Translations under genes and position numbers: made by a program | Shown here: positions 10,645 through 22,181 of the stretch, piece by piece | Numbering within the stretch: position 1 is the stretch's first letter | How the letters are laid out: the number at the start of each line of letters is the position of its first letter | Assembly (NCBI GenBank): GCA_011316305.1 | Contig: SAUG01000193.1 | Coordinates: 1 to 47,763 of the forward strand | From: Rusavskia elegans | Taxonomy: Eukaryota > Ascomycota > Lecanoromycetes > Teloschistales > Teloschistaceae | DNA: 47,763 nt | Direction: 5' to 3' | Notes under the pieces: generated by a model | What the model saw: the letters and a program-made list of their open reading frames with translations, nothing else | What the model was told of the DNA's origin: nothing | Databases searched by the model: none

Positions 10645-11253
10645 GAGAGCTGGTCAAGCGGTCGAGTAGGTAGCAATCCGGTTGTAGAGACGGCTAACCG
10701 ATGAATTGAATTGAAATGGCCTATCGTCGTGCTTGGATGCGGTGATGTGAACTGCAGCACAGCATCGAGATATCTATCAGAAGTGAAGCATGTGCAAAGC
10801 ATTAGCACAGCTTGACGTGCAGAGATGGAGCATCGTGCGTGAAACTTTCTGTGAATTGTCACGATATTTAGATGTCGATAGCACGATTCACCTCAAACGT
10901 CAAGCCGGTGGATGGAATCTGAAACAAACGCGAGTATTTGCAGATCGTAGGAGTGAATAGAAAGTGATTACTATGTTGTTCTCGTGTTTCCGAGATGATA
11001 ATTCCGATCCATGGATTATTGGATCAGTATCCTAATCAAGCCAGCCAAGCAAGATGGCAAGGAACAAGCCCACCATGGTAGTCAATAATATATACACAAT
11101 AGCCTGTATCTCCTTTCAAAGGCTTGAACCAGAATCCGTCGTCAAATGACCAACCGAGACGCCTCGCTGAAGAATGTCACGTTTCATCGAAGACACACGA
11201 GATGTCGAAGGAGAATAGCAGTATCAGAACAATGCAACCACCGAAATCTCCAT
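10645..11253. other. Intergenic region 5' of the Clr2 gene
   Basis: About 600 bp between two minus-strand genes. It should include the Clr2 promoter and the 3' end of the membrane-protein gene. The ORFs crossing it are short and composition-neutral. I see nothing else. Confidence 0.45.
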
Positions 11254-12390
11254 TCATGATCCGAAATTCTTGTACTCGCAACTACATTCCTCATCCTGCC
11301 CCTTCGGCGTCAACCCCTCCGTGATCCGATCGCCCAACCCACCGGCCTGCTGCATCCGGAAACATTGCGGCATGTTCTGCCCGCCACCGATAGTTTGCCG
11401 GACATCGATTGCGTAGGGCCAGGGTTGGAACTTGTCGGCGGATGACGACGGTGGGTCCGCAGGGGATGGAGAAGGATAGTTGCGGGCTTTTCTGGTGTAG
11501 AGATTGCCTTCGAGAAGGGTGTCGTTGAATTGGCATTGGATGCCCCTGGACGGGATGGTTGTTTTGTCGAAGGTGGTGGTGAAGTGGTAGTGCTCTTCTT
11601 CTGTGCCCTCATTGATTTTCTGGAGGGGGGTGGAGGGGAATTCAACGGACCAGGGGTTGGACGTTGAGGAGATGGCGAAATTTGATGAGGAGGAGGATGT
11701 GATTACCCAGGTGAAATTTGCGATGGCTTCGCTGGGAGATTCGGTGTAGGTGTGGTAAGGGTAGCAGGACCATTCTGCGGCTTGAGAGACACAGTCTGTG
11801 CGAACGGTGGAGAGGTAGGTTGTTAAGGTGTAGGAACCAGCGGGGAAGGCGGCGGGGGAAGCGGAGGTGGAGGGAGCATCTGCTGGCTGGGATGATGAGT
11901 CGGGCGTAGTACTGGAGATGTGGGATCAGCGATTTGCGGGGAATTGGAGGAAAGAGGAGTAGGAAGGTTACCTTTCCTTCTTGCGCAGGCCGATGGAGAG
12001 GCCGACGGCCAGACCAACAATGAGTGTGAGAAGTATCAATAGGATCAGACATATGCGCCTCCAGCCGCCTCGTCGAGCGATATGTTTATTATTTCTCACG
12101 TCCGACAACTTCTCGCCCTTGGGCCCCATGGTATCCCAGACGGAGTATTTTGGCGGCGGGGACTCCCAGCTGCTTCGTGGTGGATCACCAAGATTCCATC
12201 GCCGATGGAAAGGTCGATGGTGCGCTCGAGGAGGCATTCGGGGACCGGGGGCTGCATCTTCTTCAATTATGGAGAGACGAACATTGGGGGAATGGACTGA
12301 GCTGGCTCGGCTGCGTTTGGAGCCGTTGGTGGAATGGCGAGGGAGTGATGGTTTGGCGAAGTCTTGGGAGGCGATGAAGTTGGGAGGCAT
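11254..12390 (-). CDS. Conserved fungal single-pass membrane protein, function unknown
   Basis: Two exons: 12390-11972 and 11911-11254. The 60-nt intron (GTAACC donor, CAG acceptor) restores phase, giving 358 residues. The N-terminal about 110 residues are Ser/Pro/Arg-rich and end in PPPKYSVWDTMGPKGEKL and a basic patch (RRGGWRR). One strong transmembrane helix follows (about 113-135, LILLILLTLIVGLAVGLSIGL) and then RKK. The C-terminal about 220 residues begin with a Ser/Thr/Pro/Ala stalk and form a Cys-containing domain (DCVSQAAEWSCYPYHTY, QCQFNDT, MPQCFRM, EECSCEYKN). With no signal peptide, a type II orientation (N-in, Cys-rich domain outside) is inferred. The arrangement resembles conserved unannotated fungal surface proteins. 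I can name no function. Confidence 0.82.
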
Positions 12391-13611
12391 TTTGTCGCTG
12401 TTGCTGGATTTTCAGATGCTTCTTGATGTCGTGGTTCAAGAACTTCAGATCTTGAGCAAGGAAGATCCGGGGTTGGAAGAAATCCCTAGGCCAGGCGGTG
12501 GTGGTAATGTTGAAGAAAAATCATTGCGGGCGACAGTAGTGAAATCTGAAGGGCGAGATTGGGCTCGATAGCCTCGATCAGCCCTCGATTGGGTGGCTCA
12601 TTTGAAGCCGTCGACGACGTGCAATGTGAGAGGCCAGGAAAGTTGGTGGATTGACGTTGCCGTTCCTAATCGGGCAAAGTCGACCACTCGATTAGGCAGT
12701 GATCGTTACCTCCATGTGGCGCCACGCTCAATCGGGTCGTTAGTCTGATCGACATCTCCGCAAACAAACGTCTGCATTCAAATCGTGAGATCTGACGTCT
12801 GTTGGGCAACCATTCGACTTATGGCTTGCTGTGTCAGATCTCCCGCGAACGGTTGACATTTGATATCTGGCTAGTCTTTGGTGGTCGTCTGCACTTTGAA
12901 GCTGTCTACAGACGGCTCGCAGTATCCGGAGGACACTACTTTTCTTGGATTTCCGCCGTGCTCAAACACGTTGAATACATGCAATGCGCCTCTATGCACG
13001 CCATATCAAACGCTGGTTCGAAATGAGCATCTCGACGCGAACTATATCCTGTCACGAGGGCGTTCATGCGGACGTAGCACGGCAATCGTTTAGGAAACAA
13101 AGTTTGCTAAGCCCATATTGTTTTGAAGCCAATGTGTGGTCAAAAGCCTTGAATCTTCCTTCTTTCAATACGCTCGTTACAACAGGCTTTATTGATGGCG
13201 GCCATGATAAGTCCAGAATTCGTCGATGGCGTCAATCTGGTGACGGACCGTCTGTTCTGTCCGCTTTGGCTGTTCTCATTTCCAGTGCTCTATCGTCAGA
13301 GAATGCTCATGTGGTTGCGCAAGGACATTGTGGTCGCCATTGTTACTGGAACCCTGCAGTATGTGCTTTACGAATTTCACCTGTCCTTTTTCTGCGTGGT
13401 TTACTGGAGAATTTTCATTGTCCTGTCCAGCTAGTATTTTCATAGTGCTGTTTGTTGTTCCGGATGCGGAAGACGGACCCTATAGTAGCTATGCGTTCTT
13501 TGACAAAGAAACCACAAATCCATTGCTGTGCTACCGACATCATGAGACCAGAGGCCTGTTATTGCAACCCTTCCATAGCACTAGGCCCAATAGTCACCGG
13601 AATTTGGCAAG
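12391..13611. other. Divergent intergenic region, membrane protein gene / kinase 1
   Basis: About 1.2 kb between divergently transcribed genes, probably holding both promoters. Around 12560-12760 the motif family CGATT/AATCG recurs many times, including an inverted pair CCTAATCG (12665-12672) and CGATTAGG (12689-12696). The ORFs at 12802-13445 lack any recognisable protein pattern and overlap each other, so I do not call them genes. Confidence 0.45.
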
Positions 13612-15955
13612 ATGGCGATCAAAACCCGCGCACAGAAAAAGAAAGAAGAGGAGAAAAAGGCGCTCGAGGAAGCGAAGCGGAAAGAACTATCGCCAAATCT
13701 AGATATACAGGGTCAAGAGGAGGATCCAAACCCGAATCATGGAGGTTCTTCCCAAAGTTCGGAGCCAGATGAAGCAACTCAAATATTCCGGTGGCGTGGT
13801 ATACCGTTGCCACAAGTCCACATACCCAGATGGGGAATCAGGGCTGGTGTGCCTACAGTAGTATTGAAGCCAATCAACGTTGACGCGCGCTTCGTTCCAA
13901 CGAACGATTTTAGCGGAAGTCCAGAAGATGTTGACATCGATAGTCGGAGTGATTATAGCGTATCGGAAAACTCCGATGCTTTGGTCTCGGATTTAGATGA
14001 GGATGAAGAAGATGAAGATGAAAACAACCCTCAGATCCCACCAGGCCGAGCACACGGCGACCAGATCCCACCAGGCCAAGAAGACGACCATGAGGATCCA
14101 CCGGACCAAGACGAAGAGAGGGTACTGTATGATGACATAGATGTCTCCTCATTAGCGGTGGAGGGGCTTTCAAGCGACCCAAATGTCAACGACTGGGAGT
14201 TCGAAAAGTGGGGAGAGAATTTGACGAGATTCGTTCGTTCGCCGTTCGGTCCCGAAGGTTTCCTTGGGGGAGGATGGCATGGTGTCAAGCCGCTGGGAAG
14301 AGGCGGATTCGCCATGGCAGCTCTATGGGAGCGGACAAACGAGGATAATAACACTGTCGATGTACGTCCGCCTGCTCGTGGCTTTGACAATCGGAGGTAC
14401 TGATCACCGCACAGAGAATGGTCATCAAGCAGATCGGCAAGGAAAAGGTGAGAAGAAAAGGATTTTTCTACGAGGAGAGAGCATGGGATTCTAGTTACCC
14501 TTTGGAAGTTGAGCTGATGAGGGCCATGAAAAACAAAAACAACATCGTCCAAATCAGAGGATATCGAAGATACCTTGATATGGAAGTTCATCGGATCTAT
14601 ATGGAATACTGTTCATCTGGGGATCTCTCTGGACTCATAACCCAGTATCGCTCAAGACGGTAAGCAATTAATACAGCTAGAAACCCGATGAGTATGTGCG
14701 GCTCTAACACAAGTGTAGTCAGTACATGCCCGAAGCATTCATCTGTCACGTCTTCCTTCATCTAGCGCGGGCATGCCAGTCCCTCACAGAACCTCATTCT
14801 CCGAGGAACGATCCAGAAAAGTACAAGGATACAAGCAAGAATGAGATAGCACATAGGGACATCAAACCTCGTAATGGTTAGTTGGCAACCCATGTACATC
14901 TACTTAACCATACATTCAAGCTGAACTCGGCTAGTCTTCATTGGAGATCTAGACAACGGACAAGACGAAACAGGCATTCCGTACCCAGAAATCAAATTAG
15001 GAGACTTCGGAATGGGGATATTCACTGGGAAAGACGACTACGAAAATCCAGGGGTTTATCGTGGTGGTGGCACAGAAGGCTATAAATCCCTGGTAAGCAC
15101 TCCTCCCACCCTCATATTCACACCACATCGAGGCCCGCAGACTAATAAAAAAGCTCCGTGTCGCAGGAAATGGAAAACTTCGACAGAATAGATCTTCATG
15201 AAAAATTCAAAGACTGGCCGCACATCGAAAGGGCCAAGCGGCGATTCGAACGTTGCGACTACGCCTTCAAAGGCGCTCTTAAAGTCCATCCATCCAAGAT
15301 CCTCAGCTGGACCAATATCTGGGGTGTTGGGGCCGTCATGTTCGATATCATGACCCTCAAACCGGTGAAGAATTACCTCTGGCAAACTCGGAACCCCAAC
15401 GACGAAGACTATGACGAAGAGGTCGAACAAGCCAATGTGCGAATCGGAATCCGCAATACACCCTACGACAAAACCCTCACAAATCTCGTCCAAGATTGTC
15501 TCGCGGATCTCCCAGAACGTCGCCCCAAGATCGCAACACTCATCTCGGAACTCGAAACCTTCGCCGCCTCGAAAAGAGACGAATGGCACAACTCCCCCGG
15601 AACCGATATCGAGACCGAAAGCGAAATCGTACAGCAAGATATCCCCTGGCAAAACTTCAAAGCCATCCCCATCGGCGACTGGGAATCCTCGGAAAATCAA
15701 AGCGCCTGGCGACTCCCTGGCTCATCGTTCGCGATGACGCCCAGTGAGAAAAGAAGGTGGGATGAAAATCGCACTGAGAGACATAAGCGGTGGAAAGGGA
15801 TGCAAGAGGCGCGGAACGAAGAACGCAGGGTTAGGAGGGAGAGGGGGGAGGAGGATGTTGAGGATGATGAGGTGGGATCGCCAGCGAATACGGGAGAAAG
15901 GAAGAGGAAGAGGGCGAAGGCGAGGGCGGGGGAAGGTGGTGGGAGGAATGGGTGA
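13612..15955 (+). CDS. Atypical protein kinase, tandem copy 1
   Basis: Five exons: 13612-14361, 14415-14659, 14719-14876, 14935-15092, 15167-15955; 699 residues, all introns 53-74 nt and in phase. Residues 1-220 are disordered: a basic KTRAQKKKEEEKK start, then an acidic run and a repeated QIPPGR/QIPPGQ unit. The kinase domain keeps a Gly loop (LGRGGFA), the ATP-binding Lys (MVIKQ, about K255), an alpha-C Glu (LEVELMRAM), MEYCSSGDL, HRDIKPRN (about 377-384) and DFG (about 408-410). The APE motif is degraded to SLE. The activation segment carries a long insert before TNIWGVG, where Asn (about 487) replaces the canonical subdomain IX Asp. The tail is charged and ends with a nuclear-localisation-like KRKRAKAR. 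Its best relative in the window is the next gene. The substrate is unknown, but the catalytic residues suggest an active Ser/Thr kinase. Confidence 0.85.
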
Positions 15956-15981
15956 AGGGGGTAACCATATGGTCCCTTTCT

Positions 15982-16086
15982 GTGAACTTACTCACAGCGT
16001 ACGTGGCCTTTCTGCCCACCTCGACAGCAAGGACATGATAAATAACCACGAAAAGCTTAGCTTTCAAGGATACACTTCGGAAAAGT
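15982..16086. repeat. Imperfect direct repeat, copy 1
   Basis: First copy of a ~105-bp repeat lying just after the kinase 1 stop. Shared landmarks with copy 2 are TGAACTT, TACGTGGCCTTTCTGCCC, ACATGA, CAGCTTAGCTT-like (AAGCTTAGCTTTC here) and TTCGGAAAA. Similarity is roughly three quarters by eye. Confidence 0.7.
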
Positions 16087-16148
16087 CAAGCAAGGGTCTG
16101 AATGGTTGGTAGTCTTGGTATGGTTCCGGTAGCCATAGATGGTTCCAC

Positions 16149-16255
16149 GGTGAACTTGCTCATCGACCTACGTGGCCTTTCTGCCCGCCTCCACGGCAGA
16201 TACATGAGAAACAAACTACGAACAGCTTAGCTTCCAAGGCCTCATTTCGGAAAAA
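16149..16255. repeat. Imperfect direct repeat, copy 2
   Basis: Second copy, 167 bp downstream of copy 1 and in the same orientation. It shares the core TACGTGGCCTTTCTGCCC and the end TTCGGAAAAA. Both copies lie in the kinase 1 to kinase 2 spacer; I found no third copy after kinase 2. Confidence 0.7.
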
Positions 16256-16853
16256 CTACCTTATAAGTATTTTTGAATAATTTGCATCCGAGTGTTCCCA
16301 GTCGAAACATCAGGACGACATCGTGATTTCCACCATCAGAACATCAAGTTTGCGAAATCAGCACAATGGAGGACATAATAGTATTCTCTACTCAATTGCA
16401 AATCCCTTGTCAAGTCCCAATCCCAAGTTCTATGATTCCAGCCAGATAATAATCCAACACAATCACCAACCTAACATCCACTATATCTTCTCATAACCTC
16501 TTCTTGTCTCCTTCCTTCCATCTTCCAGCATTCTTAGATGCCTAGCAAACACTCCATCTAAAAATCCGCCGGATGCGGCCTTTTCTTACCCCTTTTCCTT
16601 TCCTCTTCTCTTTGTCCTCACCCTGCAGCAATCCGCGCAACCCATTGCCCAATCCCACAAGCAACAAGAACAAAGCAACCCCCTTTCCAATCAACCATTA
16701 CCCACCTATACTCCGCTCTCCTCTATACACCCATTCCATTCTATTGCACTGATCCCTGTACTTCTTCATCTCTTCTCTCTCTCATAATCCAATTCTCCAA
16801 ATCTTCGTCCCCCACCCCATCACACACATACCCACCTTCCCACGCCCACAGAA

Positions 16854-19529
16854 ATGAACCTCCGCAGCCGCAAGATCCCCACCCCTGAGCCATATGGCCC
16901 TAACCCACCTAGACAAAAGCCACCTCCAAAAACTCCCAAAGCCGGTCCCAAAAGCAGCAAACCCACAGGCATGACAAAAACCAGACCATCCAGACCAGGG
17001 GGAAAGAAAGACGCCAAGGCACCATCGGCAAGAGAGCGCGCTCAAGCAGCGAAAAAAGCCAAAGAAGCAGCGCAGAAGCAGAAGCAAAAGGACAAGGATG
17101 CCAACGCCGCTCAGAGCAAAAAGAAGGCCGCTGGAGGAAAAGACAAAGGTCGAAATGACAGCAACATCTCCTCTTCCATCCTATCATCCTTAGATTCCGA
17201 AGCATTGGCAGCACTAGAGCCCCCTCCCAACAACAGGAAACAAACCGTCAATTTCTGGCTGAAACCCCACCTCAAAGTGTACACCCCCACCAAACCCAAA
17301 GACCCACTCTCCCCCCGTTCGGCGGGAGTGCAGAAAACGGAAATGAAGAAGTGGGGTCCATATGCCTTGCCGCCATTTGGGAAGCCGTTTTGGCAGAAGA
17401 GCCGGAAGGATGGGAGATTGGAGTTGTTGTTGCCGATGCTGGTTACTGAGGAGGAGAAGGACGAGGTGGAAGATCGGGGGAGGTTTGGGGGGATGATGGG
17501 AAAATTTATGGACGAGATCAGAAGGGAGAGGGGTGGAAGAAAGGACGGTAAAGACGGTGCAGGTGAGAGTGGAGGGGAGGATTGGAATCAGGGTGGCGAT
17601 GAAAACAATTACGGAGGAGAGCCTGCAGGGTCAGAGAATGGAGCTGGCAATGATGGAGGCAACGGTAAAGGGAAGGAAGAAGATCCGATTGTTTTTTTCT
17701 CAGAGGAGGACGATGAAGATGACGACGACGAAGGAGAGGAAGGTGAACAGCCCATAGCTCAATGAAGATCGAAAACCCAAGTTGACCACAGTAGGAAAGA
17801 CGTGACCTCACCAGACTCATCTGGCTCCGAACAACCCCCATGGAGTACGGACTACCCCTTGACCGCCGAACGACTTGCCATGCCTCCACCACGCGATGTT
17901 CAATCGAAAAGCTACGATGTGATCGAATTGGGTGCGGAGTTCGACGGCGTAGATGACGAACCCCAAATGGAAAATGATGCATTCCTGAAGTCCGACCATG
18001 GTTATGAAGAGGGTTGGATTGGCAGCAAACTGCTGGGAGTTGGTTCAGCGGGGCGTGCTGGACTTTGGGTGAAGCTGGATCGTAATGGAGAGGTGATAGA
18101 TGTAAGTGCTCCTTTGAACTGTCGTCAATCGTACTTCCGGTATCTGACAACGGTTTGATCAGCAAATCTGCATCAAGCAAAAAGGAAATGGTAATGATCA
18201 GAAGTTGCGGAAATCACTCGAAGCAAAAATCATGGAAGATCTGCGAGACAGGGCGAACAGCGGTTCGGTTCGCATCCTGGGATACAGGAGATATCCGAAA
18301 ATTATGGCACATCGTCTCTACATGGAGTTCTGCAGACATGGTGATCTGTATGATTTGATCCTCAGATATCGAAAAAAGAAGTAAGTTTTCACCGAGGTAG
18401 TTGGAGCATGGGGCTGGGAATTGACGCTGCCAGACAATATTTTCCGGAGGAATTCATCTGGGATGTCTTCCATCACAGTAAGTACTTTTCGAAGCTTCTT
18501 TGTCCCCATCCCGCTTGACTTTGGAGCTCTCCCTGCCAAGCTAGGAAGGTATCCGAGTCCTCGATTGACAAATCGGATGAGACATCATCTTATGGTCAAT
18601 CTGATCTGTACTCCCGAGACACTTGTATTGCAGGCATACTGACTGCAAACTCTACTGCAGTGGTGAATGCATGCAAAGCCATGGACATGGGACCGTCAAA
18701 GCCGAAAGAACCGCATCTCACTACTTACGTGCATCGCGACATCAAACCTGACAACAGTCAGTATTCTATCGCCAGACCAGTAGTAATCTTCGACGGCTGA
18801 CGATCTTCCAGTCTTTTTAGCAGCTCCCCAAGCTTACGATGACGGTGGTATACCCATCTATCCGACAGCGAGATTGGGAGATTTTGGTCTTGCCATACCC
18901 ACAGGGGAAGAGGACATGCACCACAATCCCTACGAGCTCAAAGAACTGGGAACATATGGATATAAAGCACCTGTAAGGATGAACTCCCAGTGGAGAACCT
19001 CTCGCTGATTACCGTGTAGGAGCAAAAGTATGGCATCGAAGAGCTAGAGGTGATGTCTATGTCTGCCGAGGATCGCGAGGAGTTGGACGATTTCGTGCCC
19101 CAGGGTGTCACACAAGACTGGCCAATGCTCGGAACACACACGAATATTTGGGGGGTTGGGGCGTGCATGTACGAGCTTATTGTCCTGACCGGTCTCACAT
19201 TCGACTTGACGAAGGCCGTCGTTGAGGGCAGAGCTCTGGGGAAAGTCCAAACCCATCGGATTCCCGAGTACTCGAAACCACTCACGGACCTGGTCCACCA
19301 ATGCCTCAAGTCTGATCCAGAAAGGCGCCCAACATTGCAAAAGCTAGAAGAGATCATAGAATCGAGAAGATCATACTTCAGGGATCGATGGTCGGCGGGT
19401 GAAACAGTCCCGGAAGAGGCCGCTCTTCACTTGGATCCAGACGAGATCGACAAGATGGACATTGGGCCATTTGTCAAGGGAGAACATATTCAGTACGATT
19501 TAGACCAGGAGAAGAGGAAAACATTTTGA
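16854..19529 (+). CDS. Atypical protein kinase, tandem copy 2
   Basis: Seven exons by hand: 16854-17742, 17815-18101, 18163-18380, 18434-18477, 18661-18756, 18812-18972, 19020-19529; 734 residues. The first ORF closes with TGA at 17763, but a 72-nt intron (17743-17814, AAG|GTGAAC to CACCAG) joins it in phase to the kinase part and reproduces the architecture of copy 1. The order is basic Lys/Ala N-terminus (LRSRK...RERAQAAKKAKEAAQ), acidic run, then kinase. Kinase motifs are LGVGSAG, CIKQ (about K397), LEAKIMEDL, MEFCRHGDL, HRDIKPDN (about 504-511), DFG (about 533-535), GYKAPE, and THTNIWGVG with Asn (about 607) where Asp is normal. Four intron positions match copy 1: before the ATP-binding Lys, at RYRKK/QY, after HRDIKPxN, and after GYK. 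If the first intron were wrong, 16854-17765 would be a separate gene. Confidence 0.8.
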
Positions 19530-19777
19530 GTACGATTTGCACTTGGAGGAAATCGTCATTTTACCAGGAAAGCTCTCAACCACCTACCTATGGCAAACTT
19601 TTTGACAGTTTTCCGATTGCATTATGAGGAGTGTTGACTGCTACAACTTTTTAAAGGCCAAAGACGCTAAGTCGACCTTGTTTTGGTTCAAGGTTCCCAC
19701 CTAGGGCGAATGATTAGACATATCAGGTCGGAACTAGACGATCGGATATAAGGCGACGCAGCCTTACTAGTAATTAC

Positions 19778-21113
19778 TCAGCGGCAGATGATCTGAACGT
19801 CACCAGAAGCCTTAAGTCGATTCATAAGCTCTCGCTCGCTGATCATTAATTCCGTGCAAATCTCATCGAAGCAGTGTGTGCCGTCAAGGAACTTCTCAAG
19901 CTCCAGCAGATGTGGTTCAGCCTCTGTTTCATCAGCCTGAGATTCGACTGTTGTCGATATATTTGCCTTTTGCCTGCTCTCGATTTTGTGCTCCCGCTTC
20001 CGCCTCGACGTCTGAGAAGTTGCAATGGCGTATCGATGTACCCGGTAAAGGAAGCCTTTGATGACACCAAATGTGATGAATCGACGAATGTCTATCCTGT
20101 CCAAGATCTCCACGTTCTCAATGTAGAAGCTCTTGACTGTTTGACCTTGCCTCAGCTTTAGGTAGAGTTCCACAAGCTGGAAGCCACTGACGGGGTCGGA
20201 CTGAGATGCCTTGGAATTGCCTTGGATGGACGGCAAAGCCACGTATGCCGCACACTCCTCCTGCATATCGGTGTCTTCGACGAAAGAGGCCAGTTCAGCG
20301 GTGGAAGCATAGCTGGCGCTGAAGCTGAAGATGTCGAGGAGCAAGAGACAGCCATAGTAGAGCAGATGCTCGATGGCCTTTCTTACAAGTTTGTAGTCGG
20401 CATCGGCAAGAAGTGAAATTTGCTTGACGCTGTTGATGCCATCGATGTAGGGAAGAACCCGCAGCATAGTGAGATCCCAATTCGGGTCTGTAAGACTCTC
20501 GAGCCGTACTGTACTGAGAGGGACGTGGTGCGGATACAGCGGTGGAGGGGGTTGATAGGTTGGAAAGAGCTTTATGTTGAGTGTATTGGAGTCGTCGATA
20601 GGGATCATGGACTCGCAGTAATTATTGAGATCTTCCAGAAGAATCTCACAAAGAGCATATATTTTTCCAGTGTTCGGTGCTGAAGCATCGCGCGATAAGA
20701 ATCGAGATTGCTCCTCGAGAGTTTGCAATAGCGACGCTAGCTTGAGTGTGACGGTAGCATAGGAAGCAAATGGTGTTGAGGCATCCAAGACCAGAGCGAT
20801 GGAGAATGTGTAGGCATTGCGTGGGTAGGTTGATGAGTGGAGGCAGACGGGATGGCAGAGGACGCGGTGTACTGGCGTGCAAAAGGTGATGAGTTTGGAG
20901 CAGTACTCCGGCCGAGGGATGATATACGAGGAGACTGATGGGAAGTGGAACAGAGGGATCTGTGAGGATCCAGTGGAAGGAGCAATGGAGTCTGCGGGTA
21001 CCTGGTGCAAAACTTTGGGGCCTATCGCGAAGATCAGTGTGGCTGTCAGTTATAAGAGGTAGGTTCGGACCTTCATGGACGTCGAAGATGCTGAAGAAAA
21101 TGGCTCTGATCAT
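19778..21113 (-). CDS. NPR2: Nitrogen permease regulator 2 (Npr2, SEACIT/GATOR1 subunit)
   Basis: Two exons: 21113-21071 and 21021-19778, separated by a 49-nt intron inside EG|PKVLHQVP; 428 residues. Npr2 forms SEACIT (GATOR1) with Npr3 and Iml1 at the vacuole, where it represses TORC1 when nitrogen or amino acids are scarce. Family blocks are plain: MIRAIFFSIFDVHEGPKV, FPSVSSYIIPRPEYC, GKIYALCEILLEDLNNYCE, IPIDDSNTLNIKLFPT, HVPLSTVRLESL, NWDLTMLRVLPYIDGINSVKQIS, LVRKAIEHLLYYGCLLLLDIF and, near the end, ITFGVIKGFLYRVHRY. The C-terminal KFLDGTHCFDEICTEL block is also typical. The protein is shorter than yeast Npr2, which carries extra inserts. The ATG at 21113 is chosen because MIRAIFF is the usual family start. 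It is divergent from the RidA-family gene, 352 bp away. Confidence 0.95.
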
Positions 21114-21465
21114 GGTTGTAGTCACATCTCATTGCTGTTTCTCGACGTACGAAGATGCAAACGAGTAGACTTGAAGGAGTCAGGTGGGGCCAAAGAACGT
21201 TGAAGAAGCTGGCATCACGCCTGCCGAGAATCCTGAATCCCGAATCCAAGGCGATCATCAATCAAAAATCCAGGTCACTCTATGTCCTGAGCCCCATCGT
21301 GCTTGTTAAACGGTGGACGATCAAGCATGGAGAACATCGTTGATCAGGGCCGGCCCGCGGTGATCGTGCGCCTAGATCGGCAATCGGGCGACCGCGGGTG
21401 ATGCAAGCGCCAAAGTCGAGATCCAGCGCCGCTTTTCGTTCCGATGTTATCATCGTTTTATTCCA
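21114..21465. promoter_or_regulatory. Divergent promoter region, NPR2 / RidA-family gene
   Basis: 352 bp between two divergent start codons, so it must serve as promoter for both. It contains a GC-rich patch at about 21345-21405 with GGCCGGCCC and two similar CCGCGG(G)TGAT elements. No TATA box is obvious. The transcription factor is unknown. Confidence 0.4.
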
Positions 21466-22181
21466 ATGTTCAAAGCCATCAACATTATGAACAGCCAATC
21501 CAGCTATGCGCCATCGAGCACAGGTTATCAGTCCTCGTCGACGACTGATCAGCCCGCAGCAATGACAGATCGTGAGTCAACAGCAAAGTCAACAGCAACC
21601 TATCAGTCTTCGTCGACGACAGGTCGCGGACCCTCACAAGCAACGGATCCGTCGCAAGCAAGTTCAGCCACGGTTCGTGGTGATCCGATGAGGAGAGCCG
21701 TGCACACCGATAGAGCACCTCCACCGTTGCCGTTTTTCTCACAGGCCATCGTTTGCAATGGCATGGTATATTGCTCAGGCCAAATTGGCGTGAGTCCCAT
21801 CACCAAACAGATGGTCGATGGAGGCGTTGGAGACCGGACTGTTGGTCCTTCCTCTTTCCACTTTACACCAATCCCCACTGACTATCGCTTGACCAAGGCC
21901 CAAGCCTTGCACAATCTGTCTGCCGTTCTTGAAGCCGCAGGCTCTTCGTTGAGAAACGTTGTTGAATGCAACGTCTTTCTCACCGACATGACTAACTTTG
22001 CTGCCATGAATCGTGTCTATGACACCTTCTTCGAACATCCGAAGCCAGTAGGTCATCACGCGCATAGTCAGCCTATACCTAATGCTATGGCTAATGCTGT
22101 GCTCAGTGCCGAACGTGCGTTGCAGTCAAGGAGCTGCCAGTGAAAACAGATGTCGAGATAAAGTGTATCGCGCACCTGTAA
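21466..22181 (+). CDS. RidA/YjgF/UK114-family enamine/imine deaminase
   Basis: RidA proteins form trimers that hydrolyse reactive 2-aminoacrylate-type enamines/imines made by PLP enzymes; the fungal Mmf1/Hmf1 forms are mitochondrial or cytosolic. Seen here: PFFSQAIVCNGMVYCSGQIG, LSAVLEAAGSSLRNVVECNVFLTDM, then, after the intron 22048-22106, CRTCVAVKELP (catalytic-type Arg) and DVEIKCIAHL before TAA at 22179-22181. A 57-nt segment at 21841-21897 (GTTGGT...GACCAAG, with a CTGAC branch-like site) is in frame but interrupts the normal GDRT-AQALHNL join. It is probably an intron of length 3n, and removing it restores family spacing. The first about 75 residues are Ser/Thr-rich with an imperfect repeat (YQSSSTT twice). 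That extension is unusual, and the true start could be an internal ATG nearer MRRAVHTDR. Confidence 0.88.

Larger units (their letters stand above)
15956..16853. other. Spacer between the tandem kinases
   Basis: About 900 bp. The first third holds the direct repeat described separately. The remainder, from about 16440, is C/T-rich with many TCTTC/CCTTCC tracts up to the ATG at 16854, as in many fungal promoters. No additional gene is seen. Confidence 0.5.

Noticed and set aside
12802..13702. Several overlapping plus-strand ORFs upstream of kinase 1
   Set aside because: They overlap in different frames, show no protein-family pattern and lie where a divergent promoter is expected.
17802..18158. 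Separate small gene starting at 17802
   Set aside because: It has no ATG at that point (GTG) and is better explained as exon 2 of kinase 2.
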